This document shows positions 1 through 7,835 of a stretch of DNA of 33,924 nucleotides, one piece after another. Below the pieces are notes generated by a model, which saw only the letters and a list, made by a program, of their open reading frames with translations, was not told where the DNA came from and searched no databases. Location: assembly GCA_017161705.1 (NCBI GenBank), contig JADFCW010000037.1:1-33924 (forward strand), read 5' to 3'. Numbering within the stretch: position 1 is the first letter of the stretch; each line of letters starts with the position of its first letter. Origin of the DNA: Candidatus Sumerlaeota bacterium (lineage in GTDB: Bacteria > Sumerlaeota > Sumerlaeia > JADFCW01). Both the position numbers and the translations under genes were made by a program.

Positions 1-3000
1 CGCGCGTGATTATATAGTTGCCGGCGACGTTGCCGCCGCTGACCGTCTCGTTGAACCGAACGGTGATCTTCCAGTTGTCGGCCGGCACCGCTTCCAGCAG
101 GCGCGGTTTGGCGGTGTCCACCAGAATGCCGTCGCTGCTGTTGGACCAGGCGCCGATGTTGCCGGCGTGGTCGCGCGCACGCACACGCGCATACAGCATC
201 TGTCCGTTGATGCCTGCGACCGTGCGGTTGAGAACATTGCCGACGTTTGCATTGAACACATTGCTGGTGTCGGGCGCCGTGCCCACCTGCAGGTCATAGG
301 AGGCGACGCCCGAGAGCGCGTCGGTTACGGCGTTCCAGTCGAACCGCACACTGGTCGAGGACGTGACAGCTCCGCGGTCGCGCGGTGCGGCCGGCTTCGG
401 CGGCGCGACAGCGTCTTGCCGCGAACTGACTGTGTTCGACCATTGTCCGTTGCCCAGACCATTGCGGCCCCGCACGCGGTAGTAGTAAGTTTGGCCGCTG
501 GTCAATCCGGTAAAGGTGTTGCTGCTCTGGCTGCCCGGCCGGTTGACCGTGACGGGCGCGGTGAAACCGGCGCTGATGTCGCGCTGAACGGTGTAGGTAG
601 TAGCTTTGCTGCCGCTCCAATACACGGTGTTCTGGGTGCCGCTGGTCCAAACTGGTTCGTCGGCCAGTGTGGGCGCGGGAGGCCGGTCGAACAGAATCGG
701 CAGGCCCACGCCAAAAGCTGGCGACGAGGTCGGCCCTTCCAATCCAAATCCGAGAACGATATTGTTGACACCGATCGAAGTGGCAGTGGTGCTGAGGCGG
801 ACCGGCACGGGCACGCCGGCGGAGGCGGCGGCTTCGATCTCCGACCCACCCTGGGCAGATGCCGACGCGGACTCGAATTGCAAGACCACGTTGCGGCCCT
901 TGACAACATTCATCTTCAGCGTGTAGGCAGAGGGATTCTGCGTCACCCACCATCCGGACACTTCCGCCGTGTAATTGCCGTCGGGCGGGAAGAACACCCG
1001 AATCTGTTCATCCGATGTGGACCCTGTCGAACTAGCATAGAGCGCGCCGTTGCGGCGCAGGGTCAAATCCAGGTCCGGGGCCGAACTGGAAAGAACCAGA
1101 TCGATCAACCCGCCCTGGGAAACGACAAACGGGTGGGCTACCGTCTGGCTCTGGCTGATATTGCCCTGAATGGTCTGCGGCAGCGACGGTCCCCAGCCGC
1201 CCAGCCACAGATTGGCGATGTCGAAGGGGAAGGTAAACGTGAGATGCTCGACAATGGTCGGCGTGTCCGTGATCAGCATAAGCGGCTGCGGCCCGATTTT
1301 CATCATTCCCACGTCGGCCTGAAACGGGACGGCAAACGTCTGGCCGCTGAAAAGAATGTTGTGAAGAAACAGGCCGTGAAGGCCGTCGCTCGGCTCGGCG
1401 ACAAAGTAATCCGCTGCACCGCCCGTTGTGGTCTTGAAAGTGAAACTGGGCCGGCCGGGGCTGCGTTCGCCGCCGATCACACCGAGGGTGTTGTGGCCGA
1501 ATTCCGGGTCGTAGAAAATGCTGCTCGAATCGGTGAACTCGTCGGAGCGAGGCCCGAAAATCACCGTGTCAATATCCGTGGGCAAACTGTCCGTCCATCG
1601 CGTGCGGGTCAGCAGGAAATCGCCGGCCGCGGGCTCAGAAACATCGAAGAAAAAGACCCGGCCGTCGCCGTTTTCCGAACGGCCCAACCAGGCAAAATCC
1701 CCTGCCACATAGTCGTTGCTGTACGGCGCCGTGTTGTTCGCACCGCCGCCGAAGACCATTGCCCCCGCGCCGCTCAGTTGCCCCGACACGTTGATCTGAA
1801 CTGGAACCACGACCGTGTTCCACGAGGCCAGGTTCGCCGTGATCTTTGCGGTAAAAACGCCATAGGCACTTGCGGAGGGAACCGTGACGGTAGCCGTAAA
1901 GGTAGTGCGCGCGCCGGCAGCCAGATTCACCCTCGTTCTGTCCAGCGTCAACCAAGGGCAATTGACATGCCGGAAAAACCGTGCCTTGATGCGGATGGGA
2001 ATCTGGCGCGACGCCGACTGCGCGCCGCGCACGTTGTGCTGAATGCCTACAAAAATCCCGTCCGCCATCCGGTTCAATGGATCTGAAACCGACACCTTCA
2101 ATGCGTTGCCACGAACATAGCCGTAGTCGAACCGCATATACTCGCCGGCGTCAATTTCGTTCGGCTCGACCGCGTGGGGAAACGATCCCTTGGTGTCGTC
2201 CCACAACTTGCCGTTGCCGTTGATATCCGTCCAGTTGTAAATAACCAGCCGATAGCGGTTTTCCGCCTCCGGATAAACCTTGGACGGGTCGGCCGGGTTG
2301 AACTGCTGGTCGAAATCGCGGAATTCATAGATGGCCTCGAAAACCACGAGGTCGGTCCCCGCCGGAATGCTGGTGGCCTGAATCTGGTTGCCCTCCGTAG
2401 CGGCGGTCGCCCCGGTGTTGCGCCGATGGAACTCCACCAAATAGTCGGGCCGGCGGAAATCATGGGCCGCCTCCTGCGACGAAAGATTCGTGACAATGGT
2501 GAACTCCTTCGAGGCGAACTCCTGCAGCATCGTGTCCGCAAGATTCACCGTGACCGCTGTATTTCCATGGTTCTGGAGGGCAAAAACTTGCTGATAGGAA
2601 CGCCCGCGCTGCACCAGCCGCGCATACGACGCGTAGGCCGTGCCGCGGTAATCGCCGGGCACCCATTCCGGCGGGTCCACGCTGACGCCCCCCGAGTTGC
2701 CGGCGAGAGCGACCCCGCGCAAGGCGTGGACGCGCCCGGCGCCCTGCTTGAGTATATCGTATTTCTGGTCGGAAGCCGCGTTCATCAGCAACTGCCGCGC
2801 TTTGTAGGAGGTTGGGTCCAACCCCGCATGGGCCGGTCGGTACGCTTGATAGATCAGGGCGAGAACGCCGGCGGCTTCGGGACACGACCGGCTGGTGCCG
2901 CCCCAGCTCTCCCATGCCGCCCAGCCGTTGCGGATTTCGTTCAGGGTGAGATTCCCGCTGCCCCATGCGCCGTTCGCCAGGACATGGACGCCCAGCGAGC

Positions 3001-4741
3001 CGTCGGCAGACGGGCCGGAGTCGCTGAAACTCACCAGATCGCCGCCGATCACCTGACCGAGCCGGGAGATGGAATCGAACGTATCGCAGGAATCGTATTC
3101 CGTCGAAGCTCCGACACTGATGCCGCTGGGCGGATTGGGCGCGTTGACCGTGGAAAAACCGGGTCCGCCGTTGCCGGTCGAGCCCAGCCAGGACGTATAA
3201 GGAGCAATTCGACGGTTCACGTAGTCCAGAAAGCGCGACTCCCAATCCCACGTGTCATTGTCCACGCTGCCGTTGCCATAGCTCATGCTGACAATGTCGG
3301 CCTCATCGCCCGTGTTGGCCACGGCGTCAGGACCGAAAGCTGCAAAATAATAAAAATCCGACCAATAGCCGCCCGCATAGCAGTTGCCTATGGCAATCAA
3401 CTTCGCTTCGGGCGCAGGCCCCTGCACCATGCCGTTTCCCGCTCCGGTGTAGGCGGGTTTGATGGCCGGGGCACCGCCGTTGATAATGCCGCGCGCCGCA
3501 ACTGCCGAGGCGCATAGCGTGCCGTGGTTGTTTCCCGCATCGCGCCAGTTGCACAACATAAAGCACACGAGATTGCCGTTGGTCGGCGGTGTCGCCGCGC
3601 CCCACAACCAGTCGGAACCTGGAATATACCGCGTACCGTTGGCGATAAAATACACCATGCCGCCGGAAACATCCGCATAGCCGTCAGACCCCGGGCCCGC
3701 GGCCACCGACGAAACCCCGTTCCAGACATCGCGATACGAGATCTCGTCCCCCCTATAGCAGGGCTTCTCATCCGTAAAGTCATAATCCCCGTCCAGGTCC
3801 ACATAGACCGTGTTGTAGCCCGGGCCGCGATTGGCCGTGTCGGGATGATCCACGACAAGAACCGCCGCTGCCACGTTGCCCAACACGTCAATTTTCAAGG
3901 CCGTGTCTGGATGAACGCCAAAATGATACACGCCGGAGACGCTCTCCTTCCAGAATTTGTAGGTGTGCACCTGCGGCGTCGAGCCGTGCGGAACAGCAAA
4001 CTGTGCCGTTGCCGTGGTAGTGTAGTTGGTGACCGCCGGCGTGGCCGACGTGTCCACATACCAGGTGTCGGCCGTCGTACCATCCTCGAAGTAAATGGCC
4101 ATCGAGCGGCCGTCGAAACAAATCGGCCAGCCGTAGTCCGGCGAGGCCGGATTGGACACGCGCGCCTGCGTCCCCTGCAAATCGGGATGGGCAAAGTCAA
4201 TGCCGCTGTCAATAATAGCCACCTTGACGCCCCTGCCGCGAAAACCGCGATCCCACGCGCCCTGAACGCCGATGAAATCCTTGCCCCACCAGCTGCTGAC
4301 ACGCGACTCCTCGACTTTCTCCGGCGGCCGGTAGGGCGGGGCGGCCTGCAGCGCGCTGCGGAACACCTCGCCGCTCACCGGCGCGGCGCGGCGGGGCTTT
4401 TCCGGATCGGGCGGCACAGGCCCTGGGCGCGGCCCGCGGTCCAGAATCGCCTCGACGCCGCTGCGCGTGGCTAGTTTGAACAACTGGCCCGCCCTGACGC
4501 GGCCGCGAACCCACGTCGCCCCGGCGATCTCCACTTTTTTAGCCCCGGCAACTAAATCCCCCAGATCGGCGGCTGGATCGCTCAAGGCAATGAGCACGAA
4601 GACCTCCTGGTCGCCGGCCGCAGTCGCGGCCAGCGTGCGAAGCGCAGGACTCAGCCGTTCGCTGCCGACCGGCGCGGTTCGCGCCGGCATGGCCGCCAGA
4701 AGCAGCATCACAATCGCAAAAACTGTCCCCCATCGTTTCAT
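1..4741 (-). CDS. Giant secreted S8 subtilisin-like serine protease (C-terminus beyond left edge)
   Basis: About 1580 codons read without a stop from the ATG at 4741 to the window edge, so the 3' end is missing. Residues 1-23 form a Sec signal peptide (MKRWGTVFAIVMLLLAAMPA), and about 30-105 look like an inhibitor-type propeptide. The peptidase S8 triad is visible: Asp178 in IIDSGID, His406 in NNHGTLCAS and Ser617 in GGTSRSCPEAAG. The stretch between Asp and His is about 228 residues, far longer than in classical subtilisin, and includes VYVDLDGDYDF, which recalls pyrolysin-type proteases. After the catalytic domain come a subtilase-type beta domain (about 925-985), a PPC-like domain (about 1190-1280), two fibronectin-III-like domains (about 1357-1445 and 1446-1540) and the start of an Ig-like domain. 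Likely an extracellular or cell-surface endopeptidase. A weak AAGGA lies about 12 nt before the ATG. The family call is firm; the substrate is unknown. Confidence 0.93.
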   Translation of the reverse strand, partial: MKRWGTVFAIVMLLLAAMPARTAPVGSERLSPALRTLAATAAGDQEVFVLIALSDPAADLGDLVAGAKKVEIAGATWVRGRVRAGQLFKLATRSGVEAILDRGPRPGPVPPDPEKPRRAAPVSGEVFRSALQAAPPYRPPEKVEESRVSSWWGKDFIGVQGAWDRGFRGRGVKVAIIDSGIDFAHPDLQGTQARVSNPASPDYGWPICFDGRSMAIYFEDGTTADTWYVDTSATPAVTNYTTTATAQFAVPHGSTPQVHTYKFWKESVSGVYHFGVHPDTALKIDVLGNVAAAVLVVDHPDTANRGPGYNTVYVDLDGDYDFTDEKPCYRGDEISYRDVWNGVSSVAAGPGSDGYADVSGGMVYFIANGTRYIPGSDWLWGAATPPTNGNLVCFMLCNWRDAGNNHGTLCASAVAARGIINGGAPAIKPAYTGAGNGMVQGPAPEAKLIAIGNCYAGGYWSDFYYFAAFGPDAVANTGDEADIVSMSYGNGSVDNDTWDWESRFLDYVNRRIAPYTSWLGSTGNGGPGFSTVNAPNPPSGISVGASTEYDSCDTFDSISRLGQVIGGDLVSFSDSGPSADGSLGVHVLANGAWGSGNLTLNEIRNGWAAWESWGGTSRSCPEAAGVLALIYQAYRPAHAGLDPTSYKARQLLMNAASDQKYDILKQGAGRVHALRGVALAGNSGGVSVDPPEWVPGDYRGTAYASYARLVQRGRSYQQVFALQNHGNTAVTVNLADTMLQEFASKEFTIVTNLSSQEAAHDFRRPDYLVEFHRRNTGATAATEGNQIQATSIPAGTDLVVFEAIYEFRDFDQQFNPADPSKVYPEAENRYRLVIYNWTDINGNGKLWDDTKGSFPHAVEPNEIDAGEYMRFDYGYVRGNALKVSVSDPLNRMADGIFVGIQHNVRGAQSASRQIPIRIKARFFRHVNCPWLTLDRTRVNLAAGARTTFTATVTVPSASAYGVFTAKITANLASWNTVVVPVQINVSGQLSGAGAMVFGGGANNTAPYSNDYVAGDFAWLGRSENGDGRVFFFDVSEPAAGDFLLTRTRWTDSLPTDIDTVIFGPRSDEFTDSSSIFYDPEFGHNTLGVIGGERSPGRPSFTFKTTTGGAADYFVAEPSDGLHGLFLHNILFSGQTFAVPFQADVGMMKIGPQPLMLITDTPTIVEHLTFTFPFDIANLWLGGWGPSLPQTIQGNISQSQTVAHPFVVSQGGLIDLVLSSSAPDLDLTLRRNGALYASSTGSTSDEQIRVFFPPDGNYTAEVSGWWVTQNPSAYTLKMNVVKGRNVVLQFESASASAQGGSEIEAAASAGVPVPVRLSTTATSIGVNNIVLGFGLEGPTSSPAFGVGLPILFDRPPAPTLADEPVWTSGTQNTVYWSGSKATTYTVQRDISAGFTAPVTVNRPGSQSSNTFTGLTSGQTYYYRVRGRNGLGNGQWSNTVSSRQDAVAPPKPAAPRDRGAVTSSTSVRFDWNAVTDALSGVASYDLQVGTAPDTSNVFNANVGNVLNRTVAGINGQMLYARVRARDHAGNIGAWSNSSDGILVDTAKPRLLEAVPADNWKITVRFNETVSGGNVAGNYIITR

Positions 4742-4794
4742 CTCTAAGTTTTTCCTTTCTTTTTACATTGGATTTTATAATGACCTACCACTAT

Positions 4795-4823
4795 CATATA
4801 TGAATACCGAGGGCCGCTGTCAA
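4795..4823 (-). promoter_or_regulatory. Sigma70-like promoter for the S8 protease gene
   Basis: On the minus strand a perfect TTGACA (4818-4823) is followed after 17 nt by TATATG (4795-4800). The overlapping TATGAT (4793-4798, 19-nt spacing) is an alternative -10. It lies about 55 nt before the protease ATG, in an AT-rich stretch within GC-rich DNA. Prediction from sequence only. Confidence 0.55.
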
Positions 4824-5011
4824 CGAGGGAAAAATCTCAATGATCGGCACAAGCGCATCCTGACGCAGCAACCCGTACTCCGCTTTTTCGCGCCTGCCGG
4901 AAGCGAGCCGTCGGATCGGGGGATCATGATGCGGCGGGGCTGGAGACTAACCTCTAGGTGATTCAATCGAGGAACGGCCTGCGGCGCGTCCGGTCTTTGG
5001 TTGAAGCCAGA

Positions 5012-6283
5012 TCAAGGCCGGCTTTTTTGCATAATTAAAAAAACAATCTGCAGCCACAACGCGAAGGCTCCGAGCAGGGCGGCGTAGCCCGCCGCGTCGC
5101 CGTACCGATAGTACGACATCTGGCTGCTGAAGCTCACCGCCGCCCAGGCGAAAAGCAACACCAGCGCCGAACCGGCCGACAGATTCCCGCTGTCTTTCAG
5201 ATAGCCCAGCGTCAACACAAACGGGGCCAGAAGCAGCACGTAGTGGTGATACTCCACCAGCGGCGAAAATAACACCATCGAGACCAGCACGAACGCCAGA
5301 TGCAGGCTGGGCGCCGGCGCGAGACGCAGCGTAGGCTTCAGCACCGCGCCCAAGAACACGGCAATGCCGGCAGCCGCGGCCGCCCAAAAAACAAAGCGCG
5401 AGGCCGGCGCCCCGATCCATTGATCGCACAAGGCCAAAAGCGAAATCTCCCGCATATTCGCCGGCCGCCGAAGGTGAAATAGATACGAAGTGAAATAGTT
5501 CCATTCCACCCCAAAACCCACAACCCATCCCGCCAGAACCGTCTCGACCGCCGCGAGCGCCGCCGCCCATCGCACCATCCTCCAGCGCCGCTGCAATGCC
5601 GCCAAAACCCCCAGCGCAGCCGGCACCACGCGAATGCTGACAGCAAACGATAACGCAAGCGCCGCCAGACCGTCGCCCTGCCGCCTCGCGCGCTCCGAGC
5701 GGTTCGGATCGAACGAGCGCACATAGGCCGCCGAAAAAACGCTCAGCAACGCCAGATGCAGCAGGTTGGCCTGTCCGTAAAGACAGTTGAGCATCACAGG
5801 CGAAAAAAAACTGACCAGCGCCAAACTCCAGACGGCCAGAACGGGGTCCCCAAACGCGCCGCCCCGCCGAGGCGAGGTCTCCGTCCCTCGACGGCCGTAC
5901 GCTGCAAGCAGCGCCGCGAACGAGACGGCCAGCAGCAGGCTTTGCGCCGCCAGCCATACGCGCATAGCGGCCGGCTCGCTCAACCATCCCAGAGGCCAGA
6001 GAAGAATCAGAAAAAACGGCGGATAAAGAAACGGCATCGGGGAATCGAGATTATAGACCGACTGCCCGTGTTGCGCATGAACCACCGCTTCGTGATAGAC
6101 GTGAAAATCGGTCAGCGTGTGGTTCCAGAGAGAGTAAAGATTGAAGTAGAAATGGTTGGCAAGAGCAGCGGCGGCCAGAAGAAAAAGAAACACAACGCGC
6201 ATGCCGCTGGCGTGGACAGGGCGGGCAGCGTGGGCCGAGCGGTCCTTGGGGGGCTTGCCGTCTTTGTCCTGCACTCCTTCCAT
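5012..6283 (-). CDS. GT87-family (DUF2029) polyprenol-phosphate-mannose-type membrane glycosyltransferase
   Basis: A 423-residue polytopic membrane protein. After a short charged N-terminus, a first hydrophobic helix (about 29-43) leads into a loop with TDFHVYHEAV and a following SVY. This matches the pattern of GT-C enzymes of the GT87/DUF2029 type, where the Asp is thought to be catalytic. FLYPPFFLILLWPL follows, another family signature, and about ten hydrophobic segments come after it. Such proteins (for example mycobacterial PimE) transfer a sugar, usually mannose, from a polyprenyl-phosphate donor on the outer face of the inner membrane. The gene starts 10 nt after the wecA-like gene, so the two are probably co-transcribed and act in one envelope glycan or lipid-linked glycan pathway. 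No clear ribosome site precedes the ATG; an internal ATG at 6202, just before the first helix, is an alternative start. Confidence 0.8.
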   Translation of the reverse strand: MEGVQDKDGKPPKDRSAHAARPVHASGMRVVFLFLLAAAALANHFYFNLYSLWNHTLTDFHVYHEAVVHAQHGQSVYNLDSPMPFLYPPFFLILLWPLGWLSEPAAMRVWLAAQSLLLAVSFAALLAAYGRRGTETSPRRGGAFGDPVLAVWSLALVSFFSPVMLNCLYGQANLLHLALLSVFSAAYVRSFDPNRSERARRQGDGLAALALSFAVSIRVVPAALGVLAALQRRWRMVRWAAALAAVETVLAGWVVGFGVEWNYFTSYLFHLRRPANMREISLLALCDQWIGAPASRFVFWAAAAAGIAVFLGAVLKPTLRLAPAPSLHLAFVLVSMVLFSPLVEYHHYVLLLAPFVLTLGYLKDSGNLSAGSALVLLFAWAAVSFSSQMSYYRYGDAAGYAALLGAFALWLQIVFLIMQKSRP

Positions 6284-6293
6284 GGCCCGTATT

Positions 6294-7406
6294 CTATTTT
6301 TCGGCGGCTCGTTTCCCCAACCGCTCGATCCAGTAAATGATCACAAACCACACCGCTGTTTGCAAGGCAACCAGGAGCGCTCCGGCCAAAGGCAATTCGC
6401 GCAACAACAGCGCGCCCAGCGCCACGCACAGCGTGACCAGATAGATGAAGACCACCGCCCCGCGCTCGGTCATGCCCAGATTGACCAGCCGGTGCGAAAA
6501 ATGGTTGCGGTCGCCCTGGGAAAGCGGCCGGCCGCTCCGCCAGCGAATCCACAGCACCGAGCACGTGTCGAACAACGGCACGCCGAGCACGATCAGCGGC
6601 GTCAACACCGGCAGACGCGTCGGCACGCCCTGCTTGTAGTAGGTCGCCAGCACGGTCAGCACGCCGATCATGTAGCCGATAAACTGCGAGCCGCAGTCGC
6701 CCATGAACACGCGCGCCGGCGAAAAATTATGCCGCAGAAAACCCAGCAGCACTCCGCACAGGATGACAAAAAGACCCGTCATTAGCCATTCGCCCGAGCC
6801 ATAGCTGATCCAGGCCAGCATCGCCGAGCAAATCGCCGCCACGCCGGCCGTCAGTCCGTCCATGTTGTCGAGGAAATTGAACGAGTTCATCAGCAGCACA
6901 ACCCAGCCGACCGTCAGAAGATCGCCCAACCACGGCCGCGGAAGGAAACTCACAATGCGGATGTCGGCCCAAAGCAGCGGCAGAGTCGCAAGCATTTGAA
7001 ACGCCAATTTGCGCGACGGGCGGAGCGGCTTCCAATCGTCCCACAGTCCAACCAGAAAAATCCACAGGGCACCGACGCCCAGTGCGGCGAACTGCATCAG
7101 GATGGGGCGCGGGATTCGGGCCGCCAGCACCGCAAACGGCGCCGCGTCGGCCCCTCCGCGGCTGACCGCCACGGCCGCCGCAAGATTCCCGACGGCCACC
7201 ACCCAAAAGGCGGCAAACAGCGCTATTCCGCCGCTGCGCGCCGTCGCTTGCCGATGCGCGCGGCGCCCTCCGGGAATGGCCACCATGCCAAGGCGCTCGC
7301 CAAGGCGGGCCGCCAGCGGCGTCAGCAGCCACGACAGGACAAGCGCCTCGACCAGCAGGAGAGCGTAGCAGACGCGCCAGTCCAGAAGTGCGAAAAGTTT
7401 GGACAT
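6294..7406 (-). CDS. WecA/TagO-type undecaprenyl-phosphate GlcNAc/MurNAc-1-phosphate transferase (MraY superfamily)
   Basis: A 370-residue polytopic enzyme of the glycosyltransferase 4/MraY family, which transfers a sugar-1-phosphate from a UDP-sugar to undecaprenyl phosphate at the inner membrane. Family motifs are all present: the magnesium-binding DD pair in GLWDDWKPL (Asp123-Asp124), NSFNFLDNMDGLTAG (about 174-188), FMGDCGSQFIGY (about 234-245) and the cytoplasmic His motif DRNHFSHRL (about 299-307). The basic His motif without MraY-specific signatures favours a WecA/TagO-like initiator of surface polysaccharide, O-antigen or teichoic-like polymer synthesis over MraY. About ten membrane segments; length normal for the family. 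AAAGGA sits only a few nt before the ATG. It heads a two-gene unit with the GT87 enzyme and has a long leader containing a strong hairpin. The exact sugar cannot be decided from the sequence. Confidence 0.88.
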   Translation of the reverse strand: MSKLFALLDWRVCYALLLVEALVLSWLLTPLAARLGERLGMVAIPGGRRAHRQATARSGGIALFAAFWVVAVGNLAAAVAVSRGGADAAPFAVLAARIPRPILMQFAALGVGALWIFLVGLWDDWKPLRPSRKLAFQMLATLPLLWADIRIVSFLPRPWLGDLLTVGWVVLLMNSFNFLDNMDGLTAGVAAICSAMLAWISYGSGEWLMTGLFVILCGVLLGFLRHNFSPARVFMGDCGSQFIGYMIGVLTVLATYYKQGVPTRLPVLTPLIVLGVPLFDTCSVLWIRWRSGRPLSQGDRNHFSHRLVNLGMTERGAVVFIYLVTLCVALGALLLRELPLAGALLVALQTAVWFVIIYWIERLGKRAAEK

Positions 7407-7435
7407 TTTCCTTTGTCCGAGAAGTTGGCAGCCTG

Positions 7436-7473
7436 CCCGTGCGGCAATTTGGCGCCTGTTTCAGCCGCACGGG
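7436..7473 (-). promoter_or_regulatory. 10-bp perfect hairpin in the wecA-like leader
   Basis: CCCGTGCGGC (7436-7445) and GCCGCACGGG (7464-7473) are perfect inverted copies around an 18-nt loop, extendable by a G-T and a T-A pair. The hairpin ends about 30 nt upstream of the start codon of the wecA-like gene. No T-tract follows on either strand, so it is not a standard terminator. It may be a leader RNA structure or protein-binding site; function unknown. Confidence 0.45.
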
Positions 7474-7769
7474 TAAAATCATGCCGACCGGCCCCACAAA
7501 AGCAAGCGGCAAGTTTGGCCCGAAGGCGATAGTCGGGGGCCATGGAACCTTCTGCCACCTGCTGGGGGCTCCGAAAAAAATTTTCACCTCCCCCAAACCA
7601 TTCATTCCCTCCGCAGGTCTATACTTATGAAATTCGCGCACTGCGTCGGTGGGTTACTTTCATATATTCTGAGTCGTAGTTTAGACTGAGAGGGCGATTC
7701 CCGCGAGAGTGCCTCTTACCAAATCGCTTTCCCCGACATGCTTTCGAGCATGTTTATACCCCTCCCTCC

Positions 7770-7802
7770 AAGCGCCGGTCTTCCCCCATCGGACCGGCGC
7801 TT
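7770..7802. terminator. GC-rich 11-bp hairpin, possible terminator
   Basis: AAGCGCCGGTC (7770-7780) pairs perfectly with GACCGGCGCTT (7792-7802) around an 11-nt loop. It begins 33 nt past the stop of the GT-C glycosyltransferase gene. The T-rich side (TTTGCCTTTT) is on the plus strand; in the direction of the upstream minus-strand gene it is followed by a purine-rich stretch, so intrinsic termination there is uncertain. Confidence 0.4.
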
Positions 7803-7835
7803 TGCCTTTTCCTGCTAACAAAGGGGGAGCGATGC

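Larger units (their letters stand above)
7407..7835. other. 429-bp intergenic region between the GT-C gene and the wecA-like gene
   Basis: No credible gene was found. It holds the 7436-7473 hairpin, a small 7-bp hairpin with a TTCG loop (ACATGCT/AGCATGT, 7736-7753) and a GC-rich hairpin at 7770-7802. The stretch 7620-7690 is comparatively AT-rich and may hold the promoter for the wecA-like gene, but no good -35/-10 pair could be picked out. No known riboswitch pattern was recognised. Confidence 0.5.

Noticed and set aside
167-3517. Long plus-strand open frames across the protease region
   Set aside because: They are antisense to an intact gene, rich in Arg/Ala/Gly, without motifs or ribosome sites. 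High GC content creates such shadows.
1-4741. A frameshifted or decayed protease pseudogene
   Set aside because: Direct reading of the minus strand from the ATG at 4741 to the edge gives a single uninterrupted frame with all three catalytic residues.
4947-5987. Second minus-strand open frame overlapping the GT87 gene
   Set aside because: Shifted frame with Gly/Arg-rich composition; the 5012-6283 frame has the GT87 motifs and membrane helices.
7407-7835. Known riboswitch before the wecA-like gene
   Set aside because: The region was checked by eye for familiar aptamer cores (c-di-GMP, SAM, glycine types) and none matched; only hairpins were seen.
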